The notes below the pieces were generated by a model that searched no databases, was not told the origin of the DNA, and saw nothing but the letters and a program-made list of their open reading frames with translations. DNA of 64,000 nucleotides, taken from the NCBI GenBank assembly GCA_963680875.1, contig OY804579.1, positions 84,991,095-85,055,094 on the forward strand, written 5' to 3'. The position numbers and the translations under genes are program-made. This DNA comes from Bathymodiolus brooksi. Lineage: Eukaryota; Mollusca; Bivalvia; Mytilida; Modiolidae. Shown one piece after another: positions 9,079 to 21,607 of this stretch (its first letter is position 1; every line of letters starts with the position of its first letter).

Positions 9079-11572
9079 TTAGCTCATCTGACCCAAAGGG
9101 TCATGTGAGCTATTGCCATCACTTGGCGTCCGTCGTCCGTCTGTAAACTTTTTCAAAAATATTCTCCTCTGAAACCACTGGGCCAATTTAAACCAAACTT
9201 GGCCTGAATCATCCTTAGGGGGTTCCCTTTAAAGTTATGTCCGATGACCCTGCCGACCAACCATCATGGCTGCCATGTCTATGAATAGAACATAGTGGTA
9301 AAATTGCAGTTTTTGGGTAATAACTCAAAAACCGTTAATAAAAACAGAATTCTGACATGGGATAAAAATGATCAGCACAGCAAGATCTACCTACCCTGCA
9401 ATTTTGAAGTAAATCCCATCACCCATTTTGGAGTTATTTCCCTTTTTTCATCAAATTTTCAACATTTTAATACTTTTCGTCCTTTATTTCATAAACTATA
9501 AGAGATAGATGTTAAGTTTAAACAGCATGTCAAGATCTACCTACCCTGCAATTTTGAAGTAAATCTGATTACTCATCTTTGAGTTATTGCCCTTTTTTCA
9601 TCACATTTTAATTTTTTTTAAATACTTTTTGTCTTATATTTCAAAAACTATAAGAGATAGATGTTAAGTTTAAATTGCAAAAATCTGCACATGTCAAGAT
9701 CTGCCTACCTTGCAATTTTGAAGTAAATCCCAATACCCATTTTGGAGTTATTTCCCTTTTGTTCATCAAATTTTCACAATTTTAATACTTTTCATCCTTT
9801 ATTTCAAAAACTATAAGAGATAGATGTTAAATTTAAATTGCAAAAATATGCAGTATGTCGAGATTTACCTACCCTGCAATTTTTAAGTAAATCCCATTAC
9901 CCATTTTGGAGTTATTGTCCTTTTTCATCAAAATTTCAAAATTTTAATACCTTTCGTCCTTTATTTCAAAAACTATAAGAGATAGATGTCAAGTTGAAAC
10001 TGCAAACATGTTCAGCCTGTCAAGATCTACATACACTGCAATTTTTAGTTCACCTGTATGAGCTATTGCCATCAATTGGCATCCGTCGTCTGTCTGTAAA
10101 CTTTTTCAAAAATCTTCTCCTCTGAAACCACTGGTTAAACCAAACTTGGCCTGAATCATCCTTAGGGGGTTCCCTTTAAAAGTTATGTCCGATGACCCTT
10201 CCGACCAACCATCTTGGCCGCCATGTCTATAAATAGAACATAGTGGTAAAATCAGCAAAAAAATCCATTAAAAAAAATCCCCCATCAAACATGGCCACCA
10301 TCGTTACTATAAATAGAAAATTAGTGAAAAAATTCATTAAAAAATTATTTTAAAATCCTGTAAAGAATCAAATACTATCAAGCCATATGGAAAGAATGCA
10401 TATGTGGTCTTCTTTCAAAATTTTTATTGAAGACCTCCGGCTGTCATCCAACGTGGCCGTCACTGTTACAAAAAATAGAAAATTATTGTAAAAAAATATA
10501 TTTTAAAATCCAGTAAAAAGCCAGTTGCCACCAAACTTTATGAAAATGATGCATATATGATCCACTTTCAGACTTATGGTTGCTAACCCTGGTCGCTTAT
10601 GAAAAATGGCTGCTATCGTTACAAAAAATTGATTTTTTTTCTTTTTTATAAATTCTTTAAATATTGTAAAGAGCAATGTTGCTACCAAACTATAAAGGAA
10701 CAATGCATATATAATTCTCTTTCAGACCATGAATGATGACCCCGACTGCCATCAAACATGGCCATTGTTGCTTCTCAAAAAATCAATAAAAAATAGAAAA
10801 CTATTGAAAAAATTAGATTCTTCTCTTAAACCGTTTGGCCAAATGAACCGAAACTTGGTAGGAAGCATCTATGGAAAGTCCTCTGTTGTGATTGCTCATT
10901 TCGTCCCTATCCGTTAACAAATATGGCTACCATAGACAATTCTTGTTTCTGATTGGATGATTTCTAAAAAATCTTCTCCTCTGAAACCGCTTTGCCAAAT
11001 GAACTGAAACTTGGTAGGATGCATCTATGGGAGGTCTTCTATAAAGGTTGCTCATTTCGTCCCAATCCAATAACAAATATGGCTGCCACAGGCAATTCTT
11101 GTTTCTAATTGGTTGATTTCTAAAAATCTTCTTCTCTGAAACCGCTTTGCCAAATGAACAGAAACTTGGTAGGAAGCATCTTTGGAAGGTTCTCTATAAG
11201 GATTGCTCATTCCGTTTGGATCCGTTAACAAACATGGCCATCATAGGCAATTCTTGTTTCTTATTGGTCGATTTCTAAAACAGCTTTTCCTCTGAAGCCA
11301 CTTGGCCAAATGATATGACACTTGATAAGAAGCATCTATGGAAGGTCCTCTTAATAGAGATTGCTCATTTCGTTTTGATCCATTAACAAACATGGCTGCC
11401 ACATGCAATTCTTGTTTTATATTGGTCAATATCTAAAAATCTTCTTCTCTGAAACTGCATTGCCAAAATGAACAGAAATTTGGTGGGAAGCACCTATGGA
11501 AGGTTCTGTATTAAGTTTCCTCAAAGCAGAATGAAAGGTGAGCGACACAGGCTCAGCCCACTGAGCCTCTAG
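9079..11572 (+). mobile_element. Helentron/pearl-like element, copy 1
   Basis: Starts TTAGCTCATCTGACCC, forming a hairpin (AGCTCA..GACCC-AAA-GGGTC..GTGAGCT). It ends with a stem-loop AGGCTCAG-CCCA-CTGAGCCT directly followed by CTAG (11569-11572). The interior has a ~163-bp tandem block (landmark CAAGATCTAC at ~9381, 9531, 9694, 9859, 10021) and later ~150-bp units with CTCTGAAACCGCTTTGCCAAATG. It encodes no protein, so it is non-autonomous. Junctions against the empty site at 7787 show precise insertion with no target duplication, as in rolling-circle Helitron/Helentron transposons. Confidence 0.8.
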
Positions 11573-12060
11573 TTTTGTACACTATAACTAAATTTTTCAA
11601 GGTTAGAATATGTTCACCTAATTTAAGTTTTGAAAACAGGTTTTTTTTATTATCCTCCAAAATGTTTCCAATTTTTTGCATTCAAAGAAGTGTGCATAAT
11701 TTTCTGTAATTTGACAATTATTACATAAGTTATTAGTGGTTATATGCCATTTGAATAACAATTCTTTACATGGTAAAATATAATGGATTAATTTCCATTT
11801 ATAAACTTTAAATTTGTTTTCTTTCATGTTTTTAAACACAAATGTCAGACTTTTCTCAATCTCAGAATAAAATTTAATATTTATTTTTTTCAGCCAAATA
11901 CTGAATCCCAAGGGAATTGAAATATTTTGGCTATTTAGTAGATTTTTGTATATATTTTTACTAGTTTGGTTATTTAAGTTTTGCGAGTTTAAATATATTG
12001 GGGTGTTATACCGGATTTCCTGTACCATTTAACGAATGTATTTACCAATTGCTCAATGAA
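11573..12060 (-). pseudogene. LINE C-terminal fragment (zf-RVT region), interrupted copy
   Basis: Minus strand 12028-11618 encodes ~136 residues: a lysine/asparagine-rich run, then KELLFKWHITTNNLCNNC and ENYAHFFECKKLETFW. It is the continuation of 8834-9078 across the Helentron-like insertion and is close to 7972-7694. The zinc-knuckle cysteines are kept. The RT domain is absent, so this is a 5'-truncated insertion. Confidence 0.65.
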
Positions 12061-12693
12061 TATTGACCAACTGGTATTTAAACTCCTAGAAGTCACATTG
12101 GTGTTGGTAAGAAAAAGTTTAAAGTTCCTATTGTTTGAGAAATCAAGTTCCTATTGTTTGAGAAATCAAGTTCCTATTGTTGGGCAATCAATGAACAATA
12201 GGAACTGTGTTTTATAAACTTCTTTACTGATGAAAACTTCCTCTCTGATGAAACTTCTTTCATTTTATTTCAAGTTGAAACATTTCTTCTTTGGAATTCA
12301 TTTCTTTCGTGTAATTGGAATTATACATATGAAAAATAATTATTCTTTTCTAATTTGATGAATAAATGCAATTACATTTATTCGCTGTTTGGTTTGTAAA
12401 TTATAATTTGGTCAAATATAAAATAATGATAATAATCCTGAAAATTATTTATGAAAATCAGGTTTAATTTTGTATTTTTTTTCATATATTTTCTGTATGC
12501 TGAACTTGGTAATTTTTTATCACTATATGTCATGGACGGTACCTAGTTGGTGTAATCTAAAACTCCAACAGTGTTTAATCAATATTATTCAAACTGCACA
12601 GTGTTTGTATACATATTGAAGATGTGCACCTCCTATTATGGGCTGATTTGAAGATTTTTCCATATATTTTCTGTATGCTGAACTTAGTCATTA
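12061..12693. other. AT-rich spacer with small inverted repeat
   Basis: 12129-12180 carries two and a half copies of AGTTCCTATTGTTTGAGAAATC. The last copy faces AACAATAGGAACT at ~12194, giving a hairpin. ATATATTTTCTGTATGCTGA occurs at both ~12486 and ~12663, so the left flank of the next element is a local duplication. No gene. Confidence 0.6.
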
Positions 12694-14449
12694 TTAGCTC
12701 ACCTGACCCAAAGGATCATGTGAGTTATTGCCATCACTTGGCGTCCATCGTCCGTCTGTAAACTTTAAAAAAAATCTTCTCCTCTGAAACCACTGGGCCA
12801 ATTTAAACCAAACTTGGCCTGAATCATCCTTAGGGGGTTCCCTTACATGTTCAGCCTGTCAAGATCTACCTACACTGCATGAGCTATTGCCATCACTTGG
12901 CGTCCGTCGTCCTTCTGTAAACTTTTAAAAAAATCTTCTCCTCTGAAACCACTGGGCCAATTTAAACCAAACTTGGCCTGAATCATCCTTAGGGGGTTCC
13001 CTTTAAAAGTTATGTCTGATGACCCTGCCGACCAACCATCATGGCCACCATGTCTATACATAGAACATAGTGGTAAAATCAGCCAAAAAAATCAATTAAA
13101 AAATCCAGAAAAATCCTTTAGAGTATATTGCAATTAAATTTGATACATATGTAATATTCTTTCAGAATTATGGTTGAGGACCCCATTCCCCTTCAAACAT
13201 GGCCACCATCATTACTATAAATAGAAAATTAGTGAAAAAATTCATTAAACAATTATTTTAATATCCTGTAAAGAGTCAAATGCAATCAAACCATATGGAA
13301 GGAATGCATATGTGGTCTTCTTTTATTGAAGACCTCCTGCTGTCATCCAATGTGGCCGTCACTGTTACAAAAAATAGAAAATTATTGTCAAAAAACATAT
13401 TTTAAAATTCGATAAAAAGCCAGTTGCCACCAAATTTTATGGAAATGATGCATATATCATCCACTTTCAGACTTATGGTTGCTAACCCTGGTTCGCTTAT
13501 GAAAAATGGCTGCTATCTTTACAAAAAATAGATTTTTTTTTTATTTTCTTTAATTCTTTAAATATTGTAAAGAGCCAATGTTGCTACCAAACTATAAAGG
13601 AACAATGCATATATAATTCTCTTTCAGACCATGAATGATGACCCGACTGCCATCAAACATGGCCATTGCCGCTTCTCAAACTTGGAAATTAGTGAAAAAA
13701 ATCAGTAAAAAAATAGAAAACTATTGAAAAAATTAGATTCTTCTCCTCTGATACTGTTTAGCCAAATGAACCGAAACTTGGTAGGAAGCATCTATGGAAA
13801 GTCCTCTGTTGTGATTGCTCATTTCGTCCCGATCCGTTAACAAATATGGCCACCATAGACAATTCTTGTTTCTGATTGGATGATTGCTAAAAAAATCTTC
13901 TCCTCTGAAACCGATTTGCCAAATGAACCGAAACTTGGTAGGATGCATCTATGGGAGGTCCTCTATAAAGACTGCTCATTTCGTCCCGATCCATTAACAA
14001 ATATGGCTGCCATAGGCAATTCTTGTTTCTATTTGGTCGATTTCTAAAAATCTTCTTCTCTGAAACCACTTTGCCAAATGAACAGAAACTTGGTAGGAAT
14101 CATCTATGGAAGGTTCTCTATAAGGATTGCTAATTTTGTCCCGATCATTAACAAATATGGCCACCACAGGCAATTATTGTTTCTGATTGGTCAATTTCTA
14201 AAAATCTTCTACTCTGAAACATGGTAGGAAGCATCTATGGAAGGAGGTCCTCTATGGGAATTGCTCATTCCGTTTTGATCCATTAACAAACATGGCCATC
14301 ATAGGCAATTCTTGTTTCTTATTGGTCGATTTCTGAAACAGCTTTTCCTCTGAAGCCACTTGGCCAAATGATATGAAACTTGATAAGAAGCATCTATGGA
14401 AGGTCCTCTATAGAGATTGCTCATTTCGTTTTGATCCATTAACAAACAT
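12694..14449 (+). mobile_element. Helentron/pearl-like element, copy 2, 5' part
   Basis: Begins TTAGCTCACCTGACCC with the start hairpin (GACCC-AAAG-GATC..GTGAG) and shares the ~150-bp units of copy 1. A partial internal restart at ~12880 (CATGAGCTATTGCC) shows deletion or rearrangement. It stops at 14449, where a LINE entered; the element resumes at 19209. Confidence 0.75.
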
Positions 14450-14785
14450 TTTTTTTTATTTTTTATTTGTTTCTTCAATAGTCAGGAATTTACATTCATA
14501 AAAAAGCCCATACATTACCACCTGACATGGATGTACAAGGATTTACAACATAATTATTATGTGACTATCGCATTGATACAAATAAATACATAAACATAAA
14601 TAACGTAGTATACCCAGGTACCTATCCGTAGTTAAAAATCTGGAAAAACACGGAAAAACATGTTTCACTGGGGTCCAGTATTTTTCAAAACCTTTTAAGT
14701 TGTTGTTCTTTATGGCTATATATTGTTCAAGTGAATAGTAATTTTTAATTCGATACTTCAATTCTATGATATTTGGAATTTTTTC

Positions 14786-15949
14786 TTATAGTTTACATTT
14801 ATATATATAATTTTTAGCTATAAGTATCAGCAAGTTAAGAGTTAAACTTTCTTCTTTAAATCCAAGCAAAAATTGTTCTTTGTGAAATTCAATATTGTGA
14901 AAATAGCGTTTGAGACAGTCATAGAAAGCTCTCAGGAAAGGAAATATCAAAGGACAATTAAAAAATAAATGTTCAACCGTTTCATCTTCAACATTGCAAA
15001 ATGAGCACAATTTTGTGTCTTTAATATGAATTTTGAATAAAAAGGTATTAGTTGGTATAACTCTATGTAAAAACTTATACTGAAAATTGATCAGATATGT
15101 ATCCCAACAACACTTTTTAAGAATTCGAAAATATATATACCAGTCTGCAATGTCAATCCCAAGTATTTCTTCCCATTTCAAAAATTTTTGAATGGGAAGA
15201 TGAGTTAATGTCTTCAGTAAAGTAATATATACAAACTTTAAACTTTTTGTATATATTAGTCTGTCTAAAAAGTCATCTTTTGGATGAAAATTTTCTGTAT
15301 TCATATTATCAATGTTATCCTTTAAACACCTTTTAATATCAGTAGGAATGTTTGAGATTAATGTGTAATATCGAATGAAGTTGTTACTTTTAATTAATGT
15401 TTTAATCTTTTCAAAAGTCAAGAAATTTTTTGTAACAGTATCCATGATATGATTTAAGCTTGTTACACCTGCATTTCCCCATCTCATATAAAAAGGGAAA
15501 TCATCAATTGATACAAAGTTAAGTAGATCAAGAGATAAACACTCCTTTATATTCAATTTTACAAGTGGCTTTGCTAAATACAAGCTATAAAAGACATCTT
15601 TCCAAAATGGGTTACTGAATATTTTAGAAATTTCAAGGATCTTTTCCTTTTGTAAGGAACAAATTCTTTCACCCCCCATATTGCCAGCCACCTTTCAAAT
15701 TGGAAAAGAATATTTTTATCCAGCTTATTTTGAGATAGGCATTGAACTGTTGTAAATGTATCATAATCAGCTATGAGAGTATTTCGTTTGATTTTTTCTG
15801 GTTTTCCATCCGATATAAAATTAAAAAATAGTTTATTTAGATCATTAAACAGTGATTGTTTTAAATTTGGCAGTGAAGTAAGTAAATGAATAAGTTTTGG
15901 AAGTGCAAGTGTTTTTATCACGGTTACCTTCCCAAGAAGGGTGAGCTTT
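14786..15949 (-). pseudogene. LINE ORF2 C-terminal region with zinc knuckle
   Basis: Two overlapping frames (15921-15574 and 15691-14786) are joined by a break in a G6 run at ~15677-15682. The second carries FLFKIHIKDTKLCSFC followed by ETVEHLFFNC, the CxxC...H...C knuckle typical of L1/Tx1 C-termini. The rest down to 14450 is 3' UTR. Confidence 0.75.
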
Positions 15950-17145
15950 CTATGTTGCCAGCTTTTTAATATCTATAATTTTCTTTCTAAAATTTAGGTC
16001 AGGCATAGAACTGAGATCAAGAGAAAAATCTATTCCAAGTAGTTTGAAATTGATTACAGACCAGTTCAATTTGAAATCTGGAGAAAGAATTTGATTGGAA
16101 TACCTCTTATTTCCCACCCATACTACCCTTGTTTTAGATGTATTAATTTTCAGACCTGAAGCTTTATAAAAGTTTTCAAAACAAATCAGGGTCTCCCTAA
16201 GTGATGTCTCACAACCATCAAGTACAAGGAATGTATCATCTGCATATTGACTAATAAGTGATTCAGTATCATTCACCAATGCTCCTTTTATTTTGGGATT
16301 TGATTTAATTTGTAAGGAAAGCAACTCAACACCAATAATAAATAAATAAGGAGATAGCGGATCGCCTTGACGACAGCCTCTTTCCAGATTGAAAAAGTTT
16401 GATATATGTCCATTATTTATCACACAACTTTTAGAGTCTACATAAAAAGTTTCAAACCATTTGCAAATAGAAGGACCAAAATTAAAACTATTTAAAGCTT
16501 TCTGTAAAAATTTCCATTCAATAGAATCAAAAGCTTTTTCGAAATCAACTAATAATAATAAACCATCCATATCATTTTCTTCTAAGTAGTGCATTAAGTC
16601 ATAGAGAAGACGAGTATTTTCACCCATGAATCTGTCTTTCATAAAACCTTTTTGAGTATCACTAATAATACCACCTAAAACTTGTTTAAATCTATTTGCA
16701 ATTGCTGCAGAAGCTATTTTTAAATCTGTATTTAGTAAGCTGATTGGACGCCAGTTGCTCATATATTGCCTATCTTTACTCTCCTTAAGAATACAAGTAA
16801 TAACTCCTTGAGTCTGAAATTGAGAGAAATAGCCAAAATATAATGACCGAAAAACAAAAGCACCAATATCGTTCCAAAAGGAATTTATAGAAATCTACTG
16901 TGAAACCATCTGACCCAGGGCTTTTGCCATTTTTCATTAATTTAAGAGATTCACCACATTCCTTGAATGATAAATTCCCCTCCAAAGAGTTTTTTTGTTC
17001 ATCACTTAATTTGACATCATGCTTGTAGAAAAATTCATTATCTACACATAAATGATTGGATGAATACAATTTCCTGTAATATTGTTCCTGTTCAAATAGA
17101 ATTTTTGATTGTTCTGAAATATGATTACCTTTTTCATTGATAAGT
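15950..17145 (-). pseudogene. LINE ORF2 reverse transcriptase domain
   Basis: KNGKSPGSDGFTVDFYKF (~16930) precedes a one-base frame break near 16881. The frame then resumes at WRPISLLNTDLKI. Catalytic motifs are intact: VDFEKAFDSIEW, GCRQGDPLSPYLF and QYADDTFLV, with the LGIDFS thumb motif after them. The RPISLLN / DFEKAFD / GDPLSPYLF style places it in the Tx1/L1 group. A further indel near 15958 leads into KLTLLGKVTVIKTLALPKL in another frame. Confidence 0.85.
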
Positions 17146-18354
17146 TCAGAAATGGTTTTGTTGATAGAGGACTTTTTTTTCTAATTTACAAAAATATTCA
17201 GAGCATCTTTCCCCATTCTCATGCCAATTGGCCCGAGATCGAAGAAGTAAACTCCCTACTATATCCTGCCTCCGATTTTCTAATTCCCCCTTTTTCTGAT
17301 TCAAAGATGCCTGAATAAACTCAGTAGGATTCAAATTCATTTGATTTTCTAAAATTTGTATGTCATTCTCAAGTTTTAATGTTTTTTCCTTTTCATCTCG
17401 AGATTTTCTTATACTGTAGGTTATGGAAACACTTCTGATTTTCATTTTCAATATTTCAAAAAACACCTGATCATTACATAATAATTCAACATGAAGAAAA
17501 TCATCAATATTTCCAACTGAATAGTATTCAGATAATGTATCTCTAATACATGTTTTAACTATATCAATATAATTTGAGTCCCTCAATAATTGGGAATTAA
17601 ATTTCCAGTAGCCCTTTCCCCGATTAGCAGGAGAGGCAGAAAAACTAAAAACAATGGCAGAGTGGTCAGTTCTATAGCCTGGAATTATTTTGGTATACTC
17701 CATGAGAGAAAAAATATCTTCTGAGACAAGAAAGTAATCAATTCTGCTTTGTTTAATAGGAGAGGTTTGACGCCATGTGAACTTTTTATCCACAGGATAA
17801 CAAGTTCGCCAAGGATCTAATAATTCAAATGTTTCTTTAAGTTCCTCTATTTTCTTAACTGCATTTTGATTTCTGTCATGTATTACATTATAAGTATTAT
17901 CAGATTTATTCTGTACTACATTCCAGTCACCACAAAATAAAAAGCTAGTATTAGCAAATCCTGCAGACTTTTGCAGTATTTCAGTAAACAATTCAGGTTT
18001 GTCAGTGTTGTAACCATATAAACAAACTAGTGTTAAACGTTGTTCATAAACAGTTAAATCTAAAATAATATAGCGACCATTCTGATCTAATATAGAATCA
18101 TTAACCTTAAAATCAAAACCATTTCTGAACATAACACTTACTCCGGCACTTTTACTATCACCATGACTAAAAAAACATTTACTACCCCATTCGTCCTCCC
18201 ATTTGACTGCCACATCTTTGGTACTATGTGTCTCCTGAAAACAAACTATGGAAATTTTCTTTGCCTTGACCCAATTAAATACATCTGACCTCGTTTTAGT
18301 ATTTGAAAAAAGACCCCTTACATTCATAGACAAAATTTGTATATGTTTATTCAT
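17146..18354 (-). pseudogene. LINE ORF2 endonuclease domain (APE-type)
   Basis: Starts MNKHIQILSMNVRGL. The exonuclease-endonuclease-phosphatase fold motifs appear in order: MNVRGL (Asn), CFQETH (Glu), LYGYN (Tyr), FCGDWNVV (Asp/Asn), SRIDYFLVS (Asp) and RTDHSAIVF (Asp-His), within the first ~235 residues. This nuclease nicks target DNA to prime reverse transcription. The frame breaks at an eight-A run on the minus strand (~17172-17180). Reading on in the next frame restores a LINE-like linker (ISEQSKILFEQEQYYRKLYS), so the break is a one-base indel. Confidence 0.85.
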
Positions 18355-19208
18355 TATGTTATATTAACATGTTGATATACCAATAGGAGCAAGTTACAAG
18401 TCAATACAACCAAGAACACAGATACACAAAACATACCGCTACACTCATTCATACACTTAAGATAGCACATTTTATACATGTAAATAATTGAAACACGAGG
18501 GCAGTCAATCTGATATTTTGCATATACATTTGAAAAAAAGAAAATTAGCACTGATTTTTTAAACCAAACCAAAAAAAGAGAGTTATACATTTTGTAAATT
18601 CATAGTTTTAAAGTATTTATTTAATCTTACATAGAATTAATAAATTACCAATAAATGAAAATATCCAATATTAAAAAATAAACCGTTTTGAAAGGTTTCA
18701 TTTGAAGATGTTTTTAGGGTACAACAGAAAATTTAAGAGATTCATTGATTGATAATATGATTTGAGTTATCTCCCTTTGGCTATAAAAATGATAACTGTA
18801 ATTTACAGGTACATGTATTACAATTTTATGCTCACAATATTTGTATTGTATATAATATAATAGAAATGGATTTGAAAATGTTTAATTTTTTATGATCATT
18901 TGGTGTGTTAACAATAAAAGATATTTTACTAATTTAACTTATCACCCTTTTTTACATACATGTACATTGTATGTTCATTCATAAACAACAAAATTATATA
19001 ATTAAAAAAAAAATGTAAATAAACTTACTGTTTATTGAATAAAAGTTCACTGTATTCCTTTATAGTACATATAAATCCAGAGCAAATGGTTAATTTAGTG
19101 TCTTTTAGCAATTTTGTTGTTGATGTCATCAAAAATATCAAATTTTATTCTCTTTTCATCAAAAGTTTTACCATACACAGAACAATTAAAGTACCAGGCA
19201 CTTTCAAG
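18355..19208 (-). other. LINE 5' leader, no ORF1 seen
   Basis: About 850 AT-rich bases between the 5' end of the LINE and its endonuclease ATG. No frame over 80 codons resembles a gag-like ORF1. Either the element lacks ORF1 or its 5' part was lost before or during insertion. Confidence 0.5.
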
Positions 19209-19398
19209 TTAACAAACATGGCTGCCACAGGCAATTTTTGTTTTAGATTGGTCAATTTCTAAAAATCTTCTTCTCTGAAACTGCATTGCCAAAATGAACA
19301 GAAATTTGGTGGGAAGCACCTGTGGAAGGTTCTGTATTAAGTTTCCTCAGAGCAGAATGAAAGGTGAGCGACACAGGCTCAGCCCACTGAGCCTCTAG
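19209..19398 (+). mobile_element. Helentron/pearl-like element, copy 2, 3' end
   Basis: Continues copy 2 after the LINE: AACAAACATGGCTGCCAC, then the same last unit as 11381-11572. It ends GAGCGACACAGGCTCAG-CCCA-CTGAGCCT-CTAG (CTAG at 19395-19398). Confidence 0.8.
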
Positions 19399-19544
19399 TT
19401 AGTCGCATTTTTCTCAGCAACTATTGATGGCAGAAAATTGATATTTGGTCACAAGCTTCATATAGGTAACCCATATCGTGGGAAGCGTTGTTTGACCCAT
19501 CAGATTCCTACTTCCTGTTTGCCAAGAGCTTATAGATAAACATG
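19399..19544. other. Short repeat-like flank
   Basis: GCATTTTTCTCAGCAACTAT ... ACTTCCTGTTTGCCAAGAGC looks like a dispersed mollusc repeat by style only. It separates the Helentron end from the 5'-truncated LINE. Confidence 0.35.
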
Positions 19545-21607
19545 TACCATCCAAAATGACATCAGTCAGATACAGCCAAGCCTGGATTAATACAGAAATC
19601 AAAAGACTTTCCAGGAGGAAACAAAATGCTTATAATAAAGCGAAGGCAAGCAAAAAGACAAAAGATTGGGACCACTATACATTTTGTACATCCATCAAAA
19701 AGAAATGTCAAATTGAATGTCGTAAAGCATATAACAACTATGTCAGCACAATGTTGAACAACGACATAAAATCAAGTCCTAAGTGTTTATGGTCATTCAT
19801 AAAAAGCAAAAGATGTGATTCTACCGGTGTTGCACCATTGTCTAAAGGTGGGAACAGTCATAGTGGTAGTCTGGAAAAGGCCAACATTCTCAACAACCAG
19901 TTTACATCAGTTTTCACTGAGGAGGATACAACTAATGACCAACTATGGGTCCATCACCATTTCCTAACCTCGAACAAATACAAATACAACCTAATGGAAT
20001 AAAAAGTCTCTTATCAGCCTTAAATCCACACAAGGCAACAGGACCAGACAACATATCAGGTCGTTTTCTAAAAGAGTTACACCAAGAGTTAACACCAGCT
20101 CTAACTTTAATTTTCCAGGCCTCACTACACCAGGGCCAAGTGCCAACAATCTGGAAAGATGCATTTATCACACCACTGTTCAAGAAGGGAGATCGTAGTA
20201 AACCATCAAACTACAGACCAATATCACTATAAACACCAATATGCTGTAAGATCATGGAGCACATCATTCATAGCACTGTAATGAAGCATCTCGACATGTA
20301 TGATATTTTAATAGATGCCCAGCATGGTTTTCTGAAATCTCGATCATGCGAGTCACAACTCATAATGACTGTCCAGGACCTTGCAAATAGCCTTAATAGG
20401 AATGAACAAGTAGATGGTATACTTCTCGACTTCAGTAAAGCATTTGACAAAGTGCCACATCAGAGGTTACTAGAAAAGCTCAGCTATTATGGAGTTCGTG
20501 GAAACCTGCACAATTGGATTAAGGATTTCCTAACAAATCAGAAACAAGAAGTAGTGCTGGAAGGGAAACACTCTTCAAGATCGGAGGTTACATCTGGTGT
20601 ACCCCAAGGAACCGTGTAGGGGCCACTTCTCTTCCTTATCTTCATCAACGATTTAACAAAGAACACCTCATCAAATGTTAGACTATTTGTGGCCGGTTGT
20701 TTGTTGTATCGTACGATCAACTGTGAAGCAGATGCAAAAACACTACAAAAAGACCTAGACACAATGCAGCAATGGGAAGCAGAATGGTTAATGGAATTTA
20801 ACCCCAACAAATGTGAAGTCATCACAATTACCAACAAAAGGTCACATATAAATTATCCATACAACATCCATGGCAAAGAACTAGTACACGTACAACATGC
20901 TAAATATTTAGGACTTACTTTTAGTAACAACTTAAGTTGGAACAAACATATTGACAATATCACCAAGAAGGCAAATGCCACCTGTGCCTTCTTGAGAAGA
21001 AATATAAACAGTTGTTCGAGGCAAGTAAAGGCACAATGTTACACAACACTCGTCCGTCCTAACTTAGAATATGCTGCAACCGTATGGGATCCTTACACCA
21101 AATTCAACATAAACAAATTAGAAAAATGCCAACGCCGTGCTGCCAGATTTGTGATTGGGGACTACTCAAGAGAAAGCAGTGTTACATCTATGCTAAAGGA
21201 ACTAAAATGGCCAACTTTACAACAAAGAAGAACCAACACAAAAGTGGTAATGATGTACAGGATAGTCCACCACCTTATTGCCATACCATCACAAATGTAC
21301 CTTACTCCTGCAACCACCAGAACAACAAGAGGCCATGGCCAAAAATTTCAAATACCATTCTCCAGAATACAGTGCCACCAAAACTCATACTTCCCTTCAG
21401 CAATCCGAACATGGAATAACTTGCCAGCAGTGTTAATAAGTGTTCCCACACTTGAAGCCGCAAGCGTTCAAGGTGGAGCTGGCTCATGTGTAAACATTCA
21501 CATCATAGTTTTAGCTGTAAATATTACATTTTTGTTTTTAATCACATGCCTCCTTGATAATACTGAGGATCACTGAGGGATGAACTTCATTGGAAGAAGA
21601 AGAAGAA
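19545..21607 (+). pseudogene. CR1/Jockey-like LINE, 5'-truncated, RT active site lost
   Basis: Begins just downstream of where the endonuclease would end (SVRYSQAWINTEIKRLSRRK). The RT follows: HKATGPDNISGRFLK, FKKGDRSKPSNYRPISL, LLDFSKAFDKVPHQRLLEKL and TSGVPQGTV. Then RLFVAGCLLYR appears where an active enzyme has FADD, so both catalytic aspartates are gone. The C-terminus has KYLGLTFSNNLSWNKHI, YAATVWDPYT and CQRRAARFV. Further damage: a frameshift near 19945, TAA at 20230-20232 and TAG at 20617-20619. The tail ends in a (GAA)n tract at ~21592-21607, a plausible LINE 3' terminus. Clearly dead. Confidence 0.85.

Larger units (their letters stand above)
14450..19208 (-). mobile_element. Tx1/L1-like LINE inserted in Helentron-like element, 11-bp TSD
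   Basis: The 4759-bp insertion is bracketed by TTAACAAACAT at 14439-14449 and 19209-19219. The T-rich start on the plus strand (14450 onward) is the poly(A) end of a minus-strand element. From 5' to 3' it holds ~850 bp of non-coding leader, an endonuclease, a reverse transcriptase and a C-terminal zinc-knuckle region. I see no ORF1. Flanking satellite units join perfectly across the gap when compared with copy 1. Confidence 0.85.

Noticed and set aside
9295..14069. Small ORFs inside Helentron-like copies
   Set aside because: They follow the ~150-163 bp non-coding units in several frames and are not conserved between units.
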